A stretch of DNA of 64,000 nucleotides. Source: Angiostrongylus vasorum (Eukaryota > Nematoda > Chromadorea > Rhabditida > Metastrongylidae). The notes beneath the pieces were generated by a model. That model was not told where the DNA came from. It saw only the letters and a list, made by a program, of their open reading frames with translations, and did not search any database. The stretch lies in contig JADANN010000032.1 of assembly GCA_018806985.1 (NCBI GenBank), forward strand, positions 827,501 through 891,500, given 5' to 3'. Of this stretch, positions 17,701-29,705 are shown one piece after another. The stretch's first letter is position 1; each line of letters opens with the position of its first letter. The position numbers and the translations under genes were made by a program.

Positions 17701-20700
17701 GAATTGGACTTAGTTGTGGTTTTTTATGTAAAAGTAGCACTTCTAATGAGGTTATTCTACAGTGGTTGATATTCTCGCTGACGTTCTTCGAAATTCCAAG
17801 TTGGATTCGTCAGCAATAGAAGCAGAGCGGAAAGTCTTACTCTCTGAACTTGATGAATATGAGGACAATTTACAGAAGATGACCATGGACAATCTTCATA
17901 AAGCTGCGTTCCAGGTAAACACGGTGGTCGTAAACCTTTTGATATTGAATTAGTAATTTAAAATTTTCAGGGTACACCTATGGCAAGGAACCCTTTGGGG
18001 ACTTCTAAATCAATCAGAGTTAGTTCGTCCTATCTAGAACATTTCATTTTTGTTTTTGCATTAGATTGGTGGACTTTGATATCTTCATCGGTTCAGTGTT
18101 GGTTTTCAGTATTTTCTAAATCTAATTCATCTGTCCTTCGTGTTCTACCATATACTGTTTCAGGAAATCACTGCACAGCACCTCAAAGAATGGCAAGAAG
18201 ATAATTATCGACCCGTCCGCATGGTTCTTTCGGCTGTTGGTGGCGGTTGTTCAGGCTCGAAAATGCAGGGATTGGCTGAGAAATATTTCGGCGACCTTAG
18301 CAACGAATATCCAAGAAAAGTTCCTGAGGCGAAAGGTATTCGGTTCACTGGTTCCGAGTACAGATATCGCAACGACTATATCCCACATATGTACGCGGCT
18401 GTAGCTGTTGAAGTGAGCCGACTTTTTTATATTTTTATTATCAAAGTCGTTTCATCTCTATGGTATTAATAAGTGTCCTATGTGGGTCAACTTAACGAGT
18501 GATCCTTCATCTTTCGCTGTAACACTGGAAAAAATTTTCACAATGCTCGTTTTCTTTTGAACAGATGAGATTACTACAATCAGTGATAAGATGTGCAACA
18601 AAAAATCAGCATCAGATTGTTGAATAGGACTGTATTAGAAGGTTTTTAAGGGGGGTTGGCTATGGCCACAAGGACGCCCTTGCACTACAAATGGCAAGCC
18701 AGTTTATCGGTATGTAACGGAACATTTCTTTTATTCTTCACCTTGATTTTTGCTAGGGTGCGTGTAGCGCAGTGGTCGGAGGCGCCCTGGAATACACATG
18801 AGATCGAACCCTGTGCCACAGGCCCACCAAGCCCTCCATCTCTCCGGGGTCGGCAAATTGGTGCCAGACCTGTCTGGGAGAATAGCAGTACTGGCTCGAT
18901 ACATCAGTAGGCCACTGCAAGTCATTGTAGAGGCCCAATCGCTTCTAACGATGCTTAATTAAGTTGGATGCATGGCGCATCTTTCAGGGATAGATCAACG
19001 CCGAGCGCTTTATCCTTTCTACCTTTTTAATTCCTAGCTTTCTACACTTGTAATCTGTTTATAGTTTGGGAACGATTTGTCATTTATTAGACAAAGAGAT
19101 AAAGAGGACCTACGCCACAGTAATCACAGTTTTTTATCGGTCAGTGGGATGTTACTCATGCTACTACGCTTACTGCTCCTTCTCGCTGGATCCAAAAGAT
19201 TTCCCACAACTACGGATTGCATTATCTAGAGCACTTTAATCTGCATTACAAAGATACTGGTCTCTTTGGTGTGTATTTTGTTAGTGACGGTGATAATCTT
19301 GACAACTCACACACTATCATGCGCGCCATTCAGCATGAGTGGAAGGTATGTAACTGTTGAGGAAAATCTCTATTAAATATATCAAATGTGTTGACTTCCT
19401 TGCCAATGTTTCATTGCCATTTCTCAATATATTCTAGACGGTATGAGTCGTATACAACAAACGAGTGGGTGGCATTTTCTACAGCATGAATCCTACATGA
19501 CTCATTTTTTCCACTGTTTTAAAGTGTAGCAACGTATAAATTATTCTCGCAGAATCGCAAGAATAATTGTTTGTAAATTTGCATAGATCATCACGGTGAT
19601 GGGATCAAACGCGTCTTGTTTCGAAATTGTTCGCCTATAGTTGAGCGTGGGTTCCACTGGTATTTTGAGATAAGGTATTCCATGATAATCACCGCAGACG
19701 TTCACTTCCTCCAGCTTAGCGGAGAAAGGCTAGCTGCCTTGCGACTGATATTCCCATGGTGGCACCATATCCTGTGATTCTTCAAGCAAGTGGTAGAGGA
19801 CACTGTAACTGCCGACCTATCGACTCCCGTGTGAAGAGAAACGAGACGCACAGATTTCGCAAGATCTAGAGAATCAAGTTTTCATCATGGTAGAAAAGTA
19901 TTTAAAGTTGGATGTGTATTGTACGAAAGATTTCCAGGCTGTAGTACTTTTATTAAAATAGTAAAATTCATTATGAACTGAGGCGGTTTAAAATGGAAAG
20001 GGTTCATTGTTTTTACATCACATGACTCCTATAGAGCTTACGTCATTGCAAGCATATCAGTTCATTGGCTGACTTCCGAGCTAAGGGTGACCACAAGTCA
20101 TCGTGCGGAACATCACAACATGTGCTTCAAGTGCATTTAAATTCCGAAATTGGTTCTTCGGTAACTACTGTACTGGAGCAGTTGAGGGCTTTATAAACTT
20201 ACAAGGGAGACTTTTCTTTATATATTTAAGAGCAAGTACGACTTTTCAGAAAGTCTCATTTTCGAAGTTGTTTAGAGTTGGAATTCAAAAAATGAAACAA
20301 CACTTTAATTCTTAAAATTCCTTACGCAAGGCCGGCAACCGTAAACAACTATGAAATCTATTCGTTTGAGGTTGAAACTAGCTCGTCATTTCCGCCTCAT
20401 GTAAGTAGAAGCCAGCTCACGTTTAGCAAGAGCCATTAGAGTCAGAACCTTCTCATGAACAAGGTGCAAGCTTGCTCCATAAGTGCGAAAAAGACATTGC
20501 AAAATAAAACACCGACCTGATTTCTTAAAATGCATTGGTAGTGTTGCTACTCATCGCGAACACGGTGCTGTTTCACCCTCTCCCTGGGCGCACCAGTCCC
20601 TTCATCCATCCATTGGACCTGAATCACCCCTCAAATCCACGCAGGAACGCTCTAGTACGGCTCTCCCAAAAGCGGCTTTGGATAGCGAGAATCGACTTGA

Positions 20701-21466
20701 TGGGCATTCAGTGACATTCATAAGGAAGACAACAGCCCTCGAACATCAGTCAAACCCATATGTGAAAAGTTCAAAGACCTTAGTGGATAATAAATGAGAG
20801 GAAGCGAGTGGAATGAATGAAATGCTCGAATCCGCACAGTAGATGCGAAGGTGAGTCGTGTAAAATAAAACGTAAGTAGTAGCTGCATAGAGCTGTTTGT
20901 CCGACACATAGGTACATATAATTTTTCTTTATCCTGCATATTTCTTCCTTACTTGCGCATATTTTTAAGCATCTTGCTGGAGCTGTGTCAGAAGAGGAGA
21001 CCACACTAGCGCGTAACCAACTAAGAACGGCTTTATATGGTAGTCTTGAAACAAATTCCGAGAAAGCGGAGCACAATGCTTTAGAGATTCTTTATACTGG
21101 AAATGTGAGATCGCTGGCTGATATTGAGGAGGAAGTTTCACGGATTGATCATAATAGATTGAAGGAAGTCGTTTTCAATCATGTATACGATAGAGATACA
21201 GCGAATGTTGGTGTTGGTAAGTAATTTTTACCAAATAATAATCTTGATAACGTTTGCTAGAAGAGCGAGGAAACTCGTCATTGTTGTTCTGATTTGGTAG
21301 ATAGTGGTACAGTGCCTGTCGGATTTGTGGTATTTGAATAATAGTGTTACATCTCTAAGAGCAGTACCATTGTAACAGTACTCTAAAAAACAGTGTTTCA
21401 GGTCTTACCGAAGCGTACATGAGTTATCCACAAACCCGCGCTGCAATGTCGTGGTGGAGGCTATAA
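14793..21466 (+). CDS. ucr-1: Cytochrome bc1 complex subunit 1 (core protein 1), mitochondrial
   Basis: Matrix-facing structural core subunit of respiratory complex III, of the M16 peptidase fold. Exons: 14793-14846, 16519-16641, 16716-16802, 16907-17036, 17763-17914, 17971-18018, 18164-18412, 18652-18709, 19140-19345, 20970-21216, 21402-21466; about 472 residues, as in the family. The first 25 residues (MVLKFVVGCSFRRVV) are basic and hydrophobic, a mitochondrial presequence. The zinc-binding HxxEH of processing peptidases is HFLER (80-84), so it should lack protease activity; this favours core protein 1 over the MPP beta subunit. The C-terminus ends AAMSWWRL. Two junctions are abnormal: exon 8 needs one base fewer than the AAG acceptor supplies (five Gs at 18651-18655), and exon 9 must begin after TATCG (19135-19139) instead of an AG. 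The protein itself is well conserved, so the gene is probably functional. Confidence 0.93.
15025..15240. repeat. AT/GT-rich microsatellite cluster in ucr-1 intron 1
   Basis: Runs of (AT)n with interspersed GTAT and CACAT units at about 15028-15078 and 15180-15235. Many ATG and CATATG units create meaningless short ORFs here. Confidence 0.8.
17165..17220. repeat. ATAC/GTAT-type simple repeat in ucr-1 intron 4
   Basis: A short self-complementary run of GTATATACATGCATAT-like units. It could form weak hairpins but shows nothing else. Confidence 0.65.
18756..19018 (+). repeat. SINE family B inside ucr-1 intron 8
   Basis: The head reads GGGTGCGTGTAGCGCAGTGG with an A-box-like TAGCGCAGTGG and a good B box GATCGAACC. 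The body has CTCCGGGGTCGGCAAATTGG and ends in GCTTTATCCTTTCT. It lies in the intron whose 3' splice site lacks an AG, so its insertion may matter for that junction, though this is speculation. Confidence 0.88.
20560..20760. repeat. Family E low-copy repeat, copy 2
   Basis: It resembles 11555-11690 (AATCCACGCAGGAACGC and CGGCTCTCCCAAAA). It lies in the long ninth intron of ucr-1 (19346-20969). The rest of that intron shows no recognised element. Confidence 0.4.
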
Positions 21467-21567
21467 CTAGCAAGAACTATAGGATCTTTTTAGAAAAAAA
21501 ATTCTGCTGTGATCCCTTATCCAGATTATCAGCAGTGCTTGGTTATTTAATGTATAGCTTTCTTTGT

Positions 21568-21573
21568 AATAAA
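21568..21573 (+). other. Candidate poly(A) signal of ucr-1
   Basis: AATAAA lies about 100 bases after the TAA stop of ucr-1, a usual distance for nematode 3' UTRs. Confidence 0.6.
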
Positions 21574-22024
21574 TATGTGTCACATTAGTGATCCATGTAG
21601 AATATATGTACTGCGAATGTGGTGATGGTGAAGATTTTGAAATAATGCTCTCGGTAATCATAAAGCAACGTCCGTAACACGGGAATTAAATTTAGCGGTA
21701 AGTAAAATGGATGTGGTTTTGATTCCTGTGGGGGAATATGTGAAAGCTGATTTACCACTTTTTTTCCACTTGTCGACATTTTAGGTAATAATTAACTTTA
21801 AAGGGCTTATAAGTGGTTTCGTAATAACACCTCGTTACTTGGCACAATCGACCAAGTCGTAAGCCCATACCAGTGAACAATTATGAATTACTACTTAACA
21901 CTTTTTAAAAGTTGAGTTTAATTTGACCTCGGCATCAATAACGGGATACCTTATTTGAATGGTGACTACCCCCATCGAAACAGCGGGATAAAACTTTATA
22001 CCAACTTTGTGTTAATTTAACACT

Positions 22025-23890
22025 TCGATACTTAGATAGCCTGTCATCATTTGTTGTGCGGGCCCTAGTGAAACTCCCATTCGTTTCTTTCTTGCGCAAT
22101 CGTTGGTGGTCTGCTTCCAACATGGTGACGTCCGGGAGGACCACCCCCGTAGTCCTGAAATCGTTGCCATCTACGAGTGCAGATGGCTGACGTTAGCCAT
22201 CAACAAGTCTGCCCACTATTTTTGTGATCTTCGAAGAAGACGTCTGCATTCTCTTGAAGTCCACTCCAGTGTTCTCTTCGTCTGTCTGTCATCTGTTCTT
22301 ACTATGTGACCGGCCCATCTGCGTCTCGCTATTGATGTATATTTTTCATGATCCCAAAGATGGTATAGGTTCCGAAGATCTGAACTACACACTCCGACTA
22401 GACGTGGTGTGCGTCGATTATATTTCAGAAGACATTGTTTAAGCACTATTTGGGTGAGGCGCAGAGTTCTTGAGGTGGATGGAGTACTAGCCAACGTTTC
22501 TGCTGCATTACGGAGAACTAGGACGACTGCTAAATTAGAAACGTGGACGCGGATTTTGGGTCGGTTAGTTGGATGGTAGGTTCTTTGAGTAGCTCGACTG
22601 CTTCCCATGCTGCTCTCCTTCTTCCGTCTAATTCCTTCGTAATGTCTCCATGTTCATTGAACGTCCATGGCACACGCACCAGATGGTCTCTGTAATCAAA
22701 GAACCATCTAGTTTGATATGTTCACTTTCGCACCATGAGTTCTTCATGAATTGGATCTTCGTCCAACTTATGCGTAGTGCAATTCTTTTTCCCACTTCGT
22801 TGAGTTCCTTACTCCTATCCTTTCGATCACCCACGCTTCTTGGGCAGTACGACCGTGCGGGAGGTCCTCCACTGGTCTAGGATTTTATCTTTCTGAAGGT
22901 GAAATGTCATGTAGGTTGCGAAAAGTACATGTAATTTGTGGCTACCAGCTATAACAAAATCGGCGGTGGTATTATAAGGATCTGGAGCTGCGCCTCTCTT
23001 CGTGTTTTCTATCGCAACTCGAACCTCACAGAATAGAATCCCGGGCGGTTTTCCACCACTGGGGATTTCGATGTCCAAGACGGGGACTGTGGAGCGGAAC
23101 AGTTTTGTATAGAAGCTTTCCGTTATGAATTTCATATTATGGCGGTATGTAGTGGTAGTTCCATCTTCGTTCATCAGAACGGATAGCAGAACATAGTCGC
23201 AAGGATCCCGACGGAACTTTTTTCATACTGGATCGTTTTTTGATCTCCTTCCAATAGTTTTCTGCCTGTACCGATGTAAGTCTTCCTACAAAGATCTTCT
23301 ATAGCTGCCATTTATCATAGGTAGCAGCAAGGCAAAGCTTCATCTTCCTTCTCTTTTCGTGCAATTCCTTAGTGCTAAAAAGTGACACCGTCTGAATTTC
23401 TTGTTTGACGAACTGAGGCGAGTTGGCCAAAAGTTTTAGGTCCTTCGACAAGCAACCTGTGGTCCTCGATCGAGTATTCCTTCATTTGCCGGTCATATTA
23501 AGAGAGGATTTTATTGAGAATATCCTTATCATAGACGACTTGTTTCCTTTTTTCTTGGACAATGACAGATTTCTTCCAGCTTACGGCTAAATCGAATTTT
23601 CACATAGAGAAGGCGGTGATCAGATCCAGTGCGAAATCTAGGTACCACTGAGGTGTCAAAGGGGTAGCATTTTCCGTTTGTGATAATATGATCGATCTGT
23701 GCATAAGTCACGCTGCTAGGAGATTCCCAAGTGCATCGGTGATCATCTTTCTTTTTGAAAACTGAATTCTCATGGAACAGACATGTTGCGTACAGGAGTT
23801 CCATAAGACGGTTCCCATTCCGATTTCGTCCTTCTATTCCGAATTTCCCTCTCAGATATTTATTTTCGTTGTTGCTCTCATCAGTTATAC
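22025..23890 (-). mobile_element. RTE-type LINE, 5'-truncated and decayed
   Basis: Read from right to left it encodes the end of an apurinic-type endonuclease (CTWESPSSVTYAQIDHI, then TGSDHRLLYVKIRFS; 23890-23529), a linker, the RT entry region with LDQWRTSRTVVLPKK (23174-22827), later RT (22834-22628) and the C-terminal domain with WAGHIVRTDDRQ (22608-22216). Frames are interrupted by shifts and stops, and the palm region between them is largely gone, so it cannot be active. Its 3' end, GGGCCCGCACAAC then GGCTATCTAAGTATC, matches the tail of family A. Confidence 0.85.
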
Positions 23891-24104
23891 AGTTTGGTGA
23901 CGGCTGATGATACTGACTTTCTTCTGAAGCGCAAGTTGGGGACGAAGAATAGCCAAGCGCAGTGATAGGATTTCGTATTAGATGACTAGATTAGAAATAT
24001 ATGGGTATACGACAAAGCCAATACCAAAGCCAGTACATTTCATAGCGGAAATTTCCCTCTACGAATGACAACGGTTTCGTTATCTAAGGCTGAACTTTCG
24101 CTAG

Positions 24105-24390
24105 CTCAGCCATTGTGGTTTCCCTGGAGTCCCAAACTTCACCACTCCAAGCAGTCACCACCCCTGTGGGTCAGAGGAAGATTTGCCATCATGCGACTAG
24201 TTTGATACTAGGACGGCTGTGATTCCTGGTATTGGTTTACTCATAGATGGGCTTAGATTTCGAATGGACTTCCTCTCAGCTTGGGAGGCCCTACTGAAGA
24301 GATGAACCCCTAGCAGTACATCGCTACATCGCAGCCCGACATCCATGAACACCTTCCAGCCATGATGAGGCGGCAAGCCGTTGGGAAGTT
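24105..24390 (-). repeat. Family A repeat, lacking its tail
   Basis: On the minus strand it begins with CTTCCCAACGGCTTGCCG and runs to the CATTGTGG block. The terminal GGGCTATCCAAGTA part is absent or degraded. Confidence 0.75.
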
Positions 24391-24515
24391 TAGCTTAATA
24401 ATCCGCTAAAATTAAGGGTTATTTTGGGATTCTAAAAACCTGACCTAGTTCTCTAATGTCTTGTATTTTCGTACATATTTTAGATACCGGTTTTGCAGCA
24501 GTGTGTGCTTCGTGG

Positions 24516-24749
24516 TTATCTATTGTTTCTGTAACAACAGAATCTAAAGATTGCAATAAGTCGGTGATGAAATCGTTTGTTCAGTGAAAGATGCTCGTCT
24601 CCTACTGACTCGGCATGTGCCGCTTTTACTAACGCCGCCGTTCGAAGCTCATACTTTCGTGGTTGAGTCTTCAAACATTCACACATATAAACAATAAGAC
24701 GATGACGGAATCCGTAGGCAGATATGGCATACAAACGTAGGAATTTGCT
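24516..24749 (-). CDS. Orphan exon-like ORF, unknown product
   Basis: A 77-codon open frame follows a strong acceptor (CTATTTTCAG, minus strand). It begins SKFLRLYAISAYGFRHRL and contains ALVKAAHAESVGDEHLSL, with a normal amino-acid mix for a folded protein. No partner exon was found nearby and no clear donor follows before the stop. It may be a lone exon of a gene broken by repeats, part of an unrecognised element, or chance. I assign no function. Confidence 0.3.
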   Translation of the reverse strand, partial: SKFLRLYAISAYGFRHRLIVYMCECLKTQPRKYELRTAALVKAAHAESVGDEHLSLNKRFHHRLIAIFRFCCYRNNR

Positions 24750-24811
24750 CTGAAAATAGAACAGGGTGATGTTTCAACTTCTATTTATTGTCAATTCATT
24801 TTTTTCACTGC

Positions 24812-24995
24812 AGGGTATTATGTGAAATATAATGAAAAGTGTGCTGAGTTATGCGCCAAACTCGGAAGCCCATTTGCGCTTCGAACCCGTGGTTACCCTT
24901 TCCGCGACTCACATGTGATCCACTGCACCAACTGAGATTCTGGCTTTGCTTTTGCCTCTGCCAGTTTTTTTACCCAAACGGATCTATCAGCGATC
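24812..24995 (-). repeat. tRNA-derived SINE related to family C
   Basis: On the minus strand the block CAGTTGGTGCAGTGGATCA (A-box-like) is followed by GGGTTCGAAGCG (good B box). Left of it lies the family C-like tail (GTATTATGTGAAATATAA on the plus strand). It differs from standard C copies in its head, so it may be a separate subfamily. Confidence 0.65.
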
Positions 24996-25399
24996 ACCCG
25001 TCAATGAGAAAAAAAGGAGCACAAATCGGGATTGCACTCAGTTAAGCTGAAGCTGCAGTTGGAATCGCATTGTCATAACTTTCATTTGCTGATTATTCTT
25101 TTTTTCCCCCTGTGGTTGTATTTCACCCAGAACAGAATACTCTCTATGATGGATTAAATGAGAAGGATCAAGAAAGGATAACATATCACGCAAATATAGA
25201 TCAACCGAGCACAAAAGAAACCAGTAGAAGCGTGAGAAGTTCCTAGAAGAAATGGATTAACAGGTGGGTAACAGTTCACGTACACTGTTTGTATGTGGGC
25301 GGATCTTGTAACAGTTTCGGAATTACCTCTCTAAAACCAGATTTTATCTAACCTGAACATAAATGATCAATATTTTCTTTGATTGTTGAGCCGACCCAA

Positions 25400-25725
25400 T
25401 GTTAGTTTAAAAAAAACTTATCATACTAATGTTTCGACGTCTACGTCTTCTTCGGAGCCAGATACGCTATGTCCCAGCTAGTGTGACACCTACTTTTCCC
25501 GGACACATTGCCGCCAGAAAGGCAGATCATACTGGATGGCGGCATTAGATTAACATCCGTCTTATACAAAAGGGCTACATCGAGTGGGATTCTTCATTCG
25601 ATCGCTGCTCCACTTTACTGCGTTCTACTCAATGCGACAACGAACAACCACATGGCGAGGCGACCACCTGTGGACCATGTAGTAGGATCAATCCAACTCT
25701 GAAGAAGGCCTGGTTTTGAAATTGT
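25400..25725. mobile_element. Family D foldback/PLE-derived repeat
   Basis: The left end (25431-25457, minus strand) carries a hairpin motif CCGAAGA-stem-GAAAC, and the right end (25699-25722, plus strand) carries CTGAAGA-hairpin-GAAAT, so the termini are inverted. Inside, CTCAATGCGACAACGAACA and GGATCAATCCAACTC match the element at 44.99-45.45 kb. No protein is encoded. Confidence 0.6.
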
Positions 25726-26079
25726 ATGTCGATGATGGTCACAAACTACGAATAAGTTGCAAAGACGATGTGGAGACTAGAACGAGAAGCGTCATACAGT
25801 ACCACTGTCATTCACGTGACGTCGAGGAAGCATTCGCATCATAAAAAGAGTTATATGATATTATGAAATCGATTATCAAGCGATCGAGGAAGGCCATTGC
25901 AGATTTTTGCTAATGGAAGTGATGAGGTACGAAAGGCATGTTACCAGATCACTAGAAGCTATGAAATTACACACATCCAAGCAGTGCAAGCGGAGTGACG
26001 TTGTAATTCATTGGAGGACAACAGTGTACGTAGAACAACGTGATATCAATACAAGAAATATGATAGTTTAAAGAGATAG

Positions 26080-26525
26080 ATGGTACTCTATGTTTTTTCT
26101 GTATTCACGAGCTTACCCAGAGATTTTACGATGCTAGGAGTATCCCGTGTGACGCAAGGGAAGGGATCTGAAGCTCCGACCTGCGTCAACGACCAAAAAT
26201 CAAACATGCAGTTCTGTTCGCCAAGCAGTCGGAGGTAAAGTGGGCCGGACACGTAATGCGCATGAATGGCAACGGATGGACAGGTGCCGTTAGTGACTGG
26301 ATTCCTCGAGATGTTAAGCGCACTGCAGGAAGACCATCTATCCGGTGGTCAGAATTCTTCACGAAGAGCCTAGAATAAAAGTATGGTGCTCAACGAGTCC
26401 CTGGATTAGCAGAACCCACTGGGCTACTCTTACACGCGACAGGGAAAAATGGAAGATTTACTGGCGCCCGCTCGAGTCACTCGACGATCAACGGGATCAC
26501 AGGTGATACGGGTGACAGGTGATAC
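26080..26525 (+). mobile_element. RTE-type LINE, 3' fragment
   Basis: It encodes the C-terminal part of the RT ORF, with [30 protein letters not shown] and [16 protein letters not shown], followed by the tail repeat AGGTGATACGGGTGACAGG. A stop interrupts it in the middle. The copy is 5'-truncated, as usual for LINE insertions. Confidence 0.85.
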
Positions 26526-27034
26526 CCACAGATTTTACCAAATCATTATTGTGGCTGAAGTTTTGGTTCTTTCACCTTCTTCCAGGCTGGAATGATCAAA
26601 GCCAATTGTCTATAGCTGTTCAAACATGTAATCTGGGTGACCGCAGTTGCATCGAGTCGAATCTACTGGGGTGGAGGAGTACTGCAAGGATGAAATACCC
26701 TCAAGCCGGCAGCGCTCTTTTGTACTGCACGGTTTTCCACTAGTTGTCCAATCATGTTTTTTGGAAGGCGGGAGGGAATCTACTTCCTTGTAAAGAACCG
26801 TTCTGCTGAATTTCCATTGTCAAGTGGTGTTTCAGTAAGCAACATACGTGGCCATTCGATCCAGTGTGTTGATGATATGATATGATATGTCCTTCCATCC
26901 TCTTGGTCTCATCTGATAATCGAGCGGCTATCCCATAGAGAAGTGACTTTCGTGTTATAAATTATAAATTCCTGATGAGCTTTTTTTGACAGTCTCTTTA
27001 TCGTTCGTAACTTTTTATTTACCGCCTATTACTT

Positions 27035-27130
27035 CTTCAGAGCAGGATATTATGTGAAATATAGCCACAATGTCGCTGGCCAAACCCAAACCCATGAAAG
27101 CCCCGAATCTGGGTTGGGATCTAGGTGGAT
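27035..27130 (-). repeat. Degraded family C-related repeat
   Basis: The block GATATTATGTGAAATATAGCCACAATG matches the tail side of the C-related copies at 24.8 and 34.36 kb. The head is diverged. Confidence 0.4.
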
Positions 27131-27889
27131 AGTGCTACTTTTTCCCCCATGTCCGTCTTTTTACGGCTTGTAGGTGAGAACTTTAAAAGAGCAATAAATA
27201 TACTAATTGTTCCCAGGATTGCCGCTTCTAGTCATATCCTCTATAGCTACTTCCCCTTATACTTTACTGTTTAGCATTATATGAAGAGAAATGGACTGAA
27301 CTGAGATCGACTTCCTCCACTTATCGATCCGGGCGACTATCGATGTCGGGCCTCTGTTTACTTTTCACTGGCGGCGACCTTGACCTTTCGTTGCATTGAC
27401 TATTGCTAGTGTTCTGTTCTGTCATCGAGTTCTGTTCATTCTCTAGTGCGGACCGGTTGTTTATTGACATTACTTTAACACTTGTACTACTTTCCGTTTG
27501 TGACTTGGAAACAAACGAGAAAAAGGCCCGTCATCCTAAGCCTCTGAACCGAAAAAGCATAGAAAGTATGGTTTTTGGATAGAATAAGGAATTACTTACC
27601 AAATAAAGTTCACATTGTGATTTGTGAGTCCTTGTTTCCTTAAGGAATTTACGCTGTACTTTCGATTTTCAACTTTATACCAATACAGTTCCTTCTCTAC
27701 AAAAAGCGTTTCAGTCCATGACTATCCAAGTCTGTGACTGCTTTTCTAAATTCGCTCTTCATACTCGAACAAACATCACTTGGCAACCTCAGCACACGAT
27801 TCTGGTGTTAAATGATAAAATGAATGGATCTGTTCTTTCTTGCTTTTCTGTTTGTCATCAGGAAAATCAGAATAGGATAGGAAAGCTAG

Positions 27890-28075
27890 CTGAGAGACAG
27901 GCGAAACGAAGGACCCACATGGTGGGGTGATGAACACGTTAGCCCTAGGAAATGGTAATAGCGCGTTCATTCTCCACCGCAGACACCTGCGCTCCGGAGT
28001 TTTGCAAATATCTCAGCATCGTTGAGGTTCGCATAATAACCTGCCGTGAGAAATTGTAGTAGGCAGCAGATAAAA
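27890..28075 (+). repeat. SINE family C
   Basis: The head CACATGGTGGGGTGATGAA is a mutated A-box region and CGCGTTCATTC a damaged B box. The 3' part TTTTGCAAATATCTCAGCATC is well kept, and the tail runs through GCAGCAGATAAAAAAG. Confidence 0.8.
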
Positions 28076-28442
28076 AAGTAAACAAAATGAGGAATGTACT
28101 TGATGAGTGCTGTATTGATCATTCCATCGAGATCACTTGATCTAAACCTAAGATCTGTGCTAAGGACAATATTTACTTTTTCGATTATATTTTCCGTGAA
28201 TTAATTTAATATCGTTGTTAAATTTGAGTATAGAAACCTGTTCTACAGTAGAAATCCCCAATCTGAGTTTTCTCAACCGTCACAAACATTTGATCTAACG
28301 AGTAGGAGCAGTGTGAAAGCAGGGTAGTTCAAATGACCATTGTGGACCATGGTGCTTCACATTTTTTTTTGTTAATGGTTTTATAAAAGAATGTTTTCCT
28401 TAATGTTTATCGTTTAATAATTTGTTTCATAATGTCTTTTTA

Positions 28443-28830
28443 CCTCCCGACCGTTTACCCCTCATCGTGGCTGGTAGGTGTTCCTGGGTGTCGGACTGCG
28501 ATATACAGCGGGCAGATTCACCCCTCAGCAAGGTCTCCCAGGCTGAGAGAGAGTCCGGCGTTTCCATCAGGAAGGTCCAGCTAAGAGTAAATAAATACCA
28601 GGATCCACCACTGGTATCAAACTACTCGCATGGTGGCAAATCTCCCTCTGATCCACAAGGGCTGCGACTGCCTGTGGTGGTGACGACCTGGGTGGAATTT
28701 GGCCAGAGTGAGCACCGGGCTTTATGGAACCACAATGTCTAAGCCAGCAGAACTCCGAAAAAAATGGAAATTATTTGGGGTCCGAACAACCTGTGAAGGC
28801 CGGTTATCCTAGTGTCCAGATATCCAAGTA
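28443..28830 (+). repeat. Family A repeat
   Basis: Nearly complete: starts CTCCCGACCGTTTACC, holds GGTGTTCCTGGGTGTCGGAC and ends with the tail ATATCCAAGTAAT. Neighbouring DNA up to 29.2 kb shows no gene. Confidence 0.85.
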
Positions 28831-29261
28831 ATGTCTTTCAAGTTTTTTTTAAAGCCTTTCAAAGAAAGAATACATAATGGTTTTGGTAGGAAATTTATGA
28901 AATTCAAGGTTTGCAATGTCATCAATCACCTGCTTAGCCTTATTTTTAGGAAATATTAGAGTCTAGTATTTCAGCAACGTACTTTCTCGAGTTTTCCTTC
29001 ATTAGTGCTTATGAATGCTTGTCGCAAACTGGTGGTGATATTGAATCCATATCTGGTAGGATTCTCTGCAAGTGTGAATTCGACACTGTTGTTATCCGTA
29101 TCGTTGATATTCATTCAACTTGAGAACTGAATGATCTTCTTCACAGAGATCAGATTTGTTATTCTCGACTGGATCTTAAAGAAATCCTCAATCACGGCAA
29201 CGTATTCACATGATCAGCAACTCTAGCGTTTGTGAGATTTCACGCTGAAATTTATCAACGA

Positions 29262-29375
29262 AGGAACCGCATGGTGGTGGTGAACGCGCTAGCTCCCGGA
29301 AAGAGAAATACTGGGTTCGATTCTCACCGCAGACACCTGCGGTCCGCAGTTTTACAGATATCTCAGAATCATTGG
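29262..29375 (+). repeat. SINE family C, good head
   Basis: Contains GGGTTCGATTCTCACC (intact B box) after GCATGGTGGTGGTGAACGCG (A-box region), then the ATATCTCAGAATCATTG block. Confidence 0.8.
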
Positions 29376-29469
29376 GTTATAAATATTAGCAATAATTTCT
29401 ATATTCCATCTAAATTATCTGCAATCCCACTAATCGTTAAGTAACGTAAGCAAGCGCCATGTGATGAAG

Positions 29470-29705
29470 CAGAGGGTTCTGCGCATTCGACTTAATCAAT
29501 CATGGTTAGGGGTGGTTGAACGCATATCTGGCCTTTACATTGATTCGCAGTAGCCTCTGATGTATTGAATCAGTACCGTTATCATCCCAGTCAGGTTTGG
29601 TACCAATTTGCCGACCTCGTAGGGGTGTAAAGCTTGGCGAACCCGGGGCACCAGGTCGAACTAAGGACCACGTGTCTATTGTGGGGGCACTGCTATACGC
29701 TCCCC
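29470..29705 (-). repeat. SINE family B, diverged
   Basis: On the minus strand it keeps the body blocks GGTACCAAACCTGACTGGG and GATTCAATACATCAGAGG, with a truncated or replaced head. Confidence 0.65.

Noticed and set aside
22025..23890. Host gene on the minus strand
   Set aside because: All ORFs here match consecutive parts of an RTE retroelement protein.
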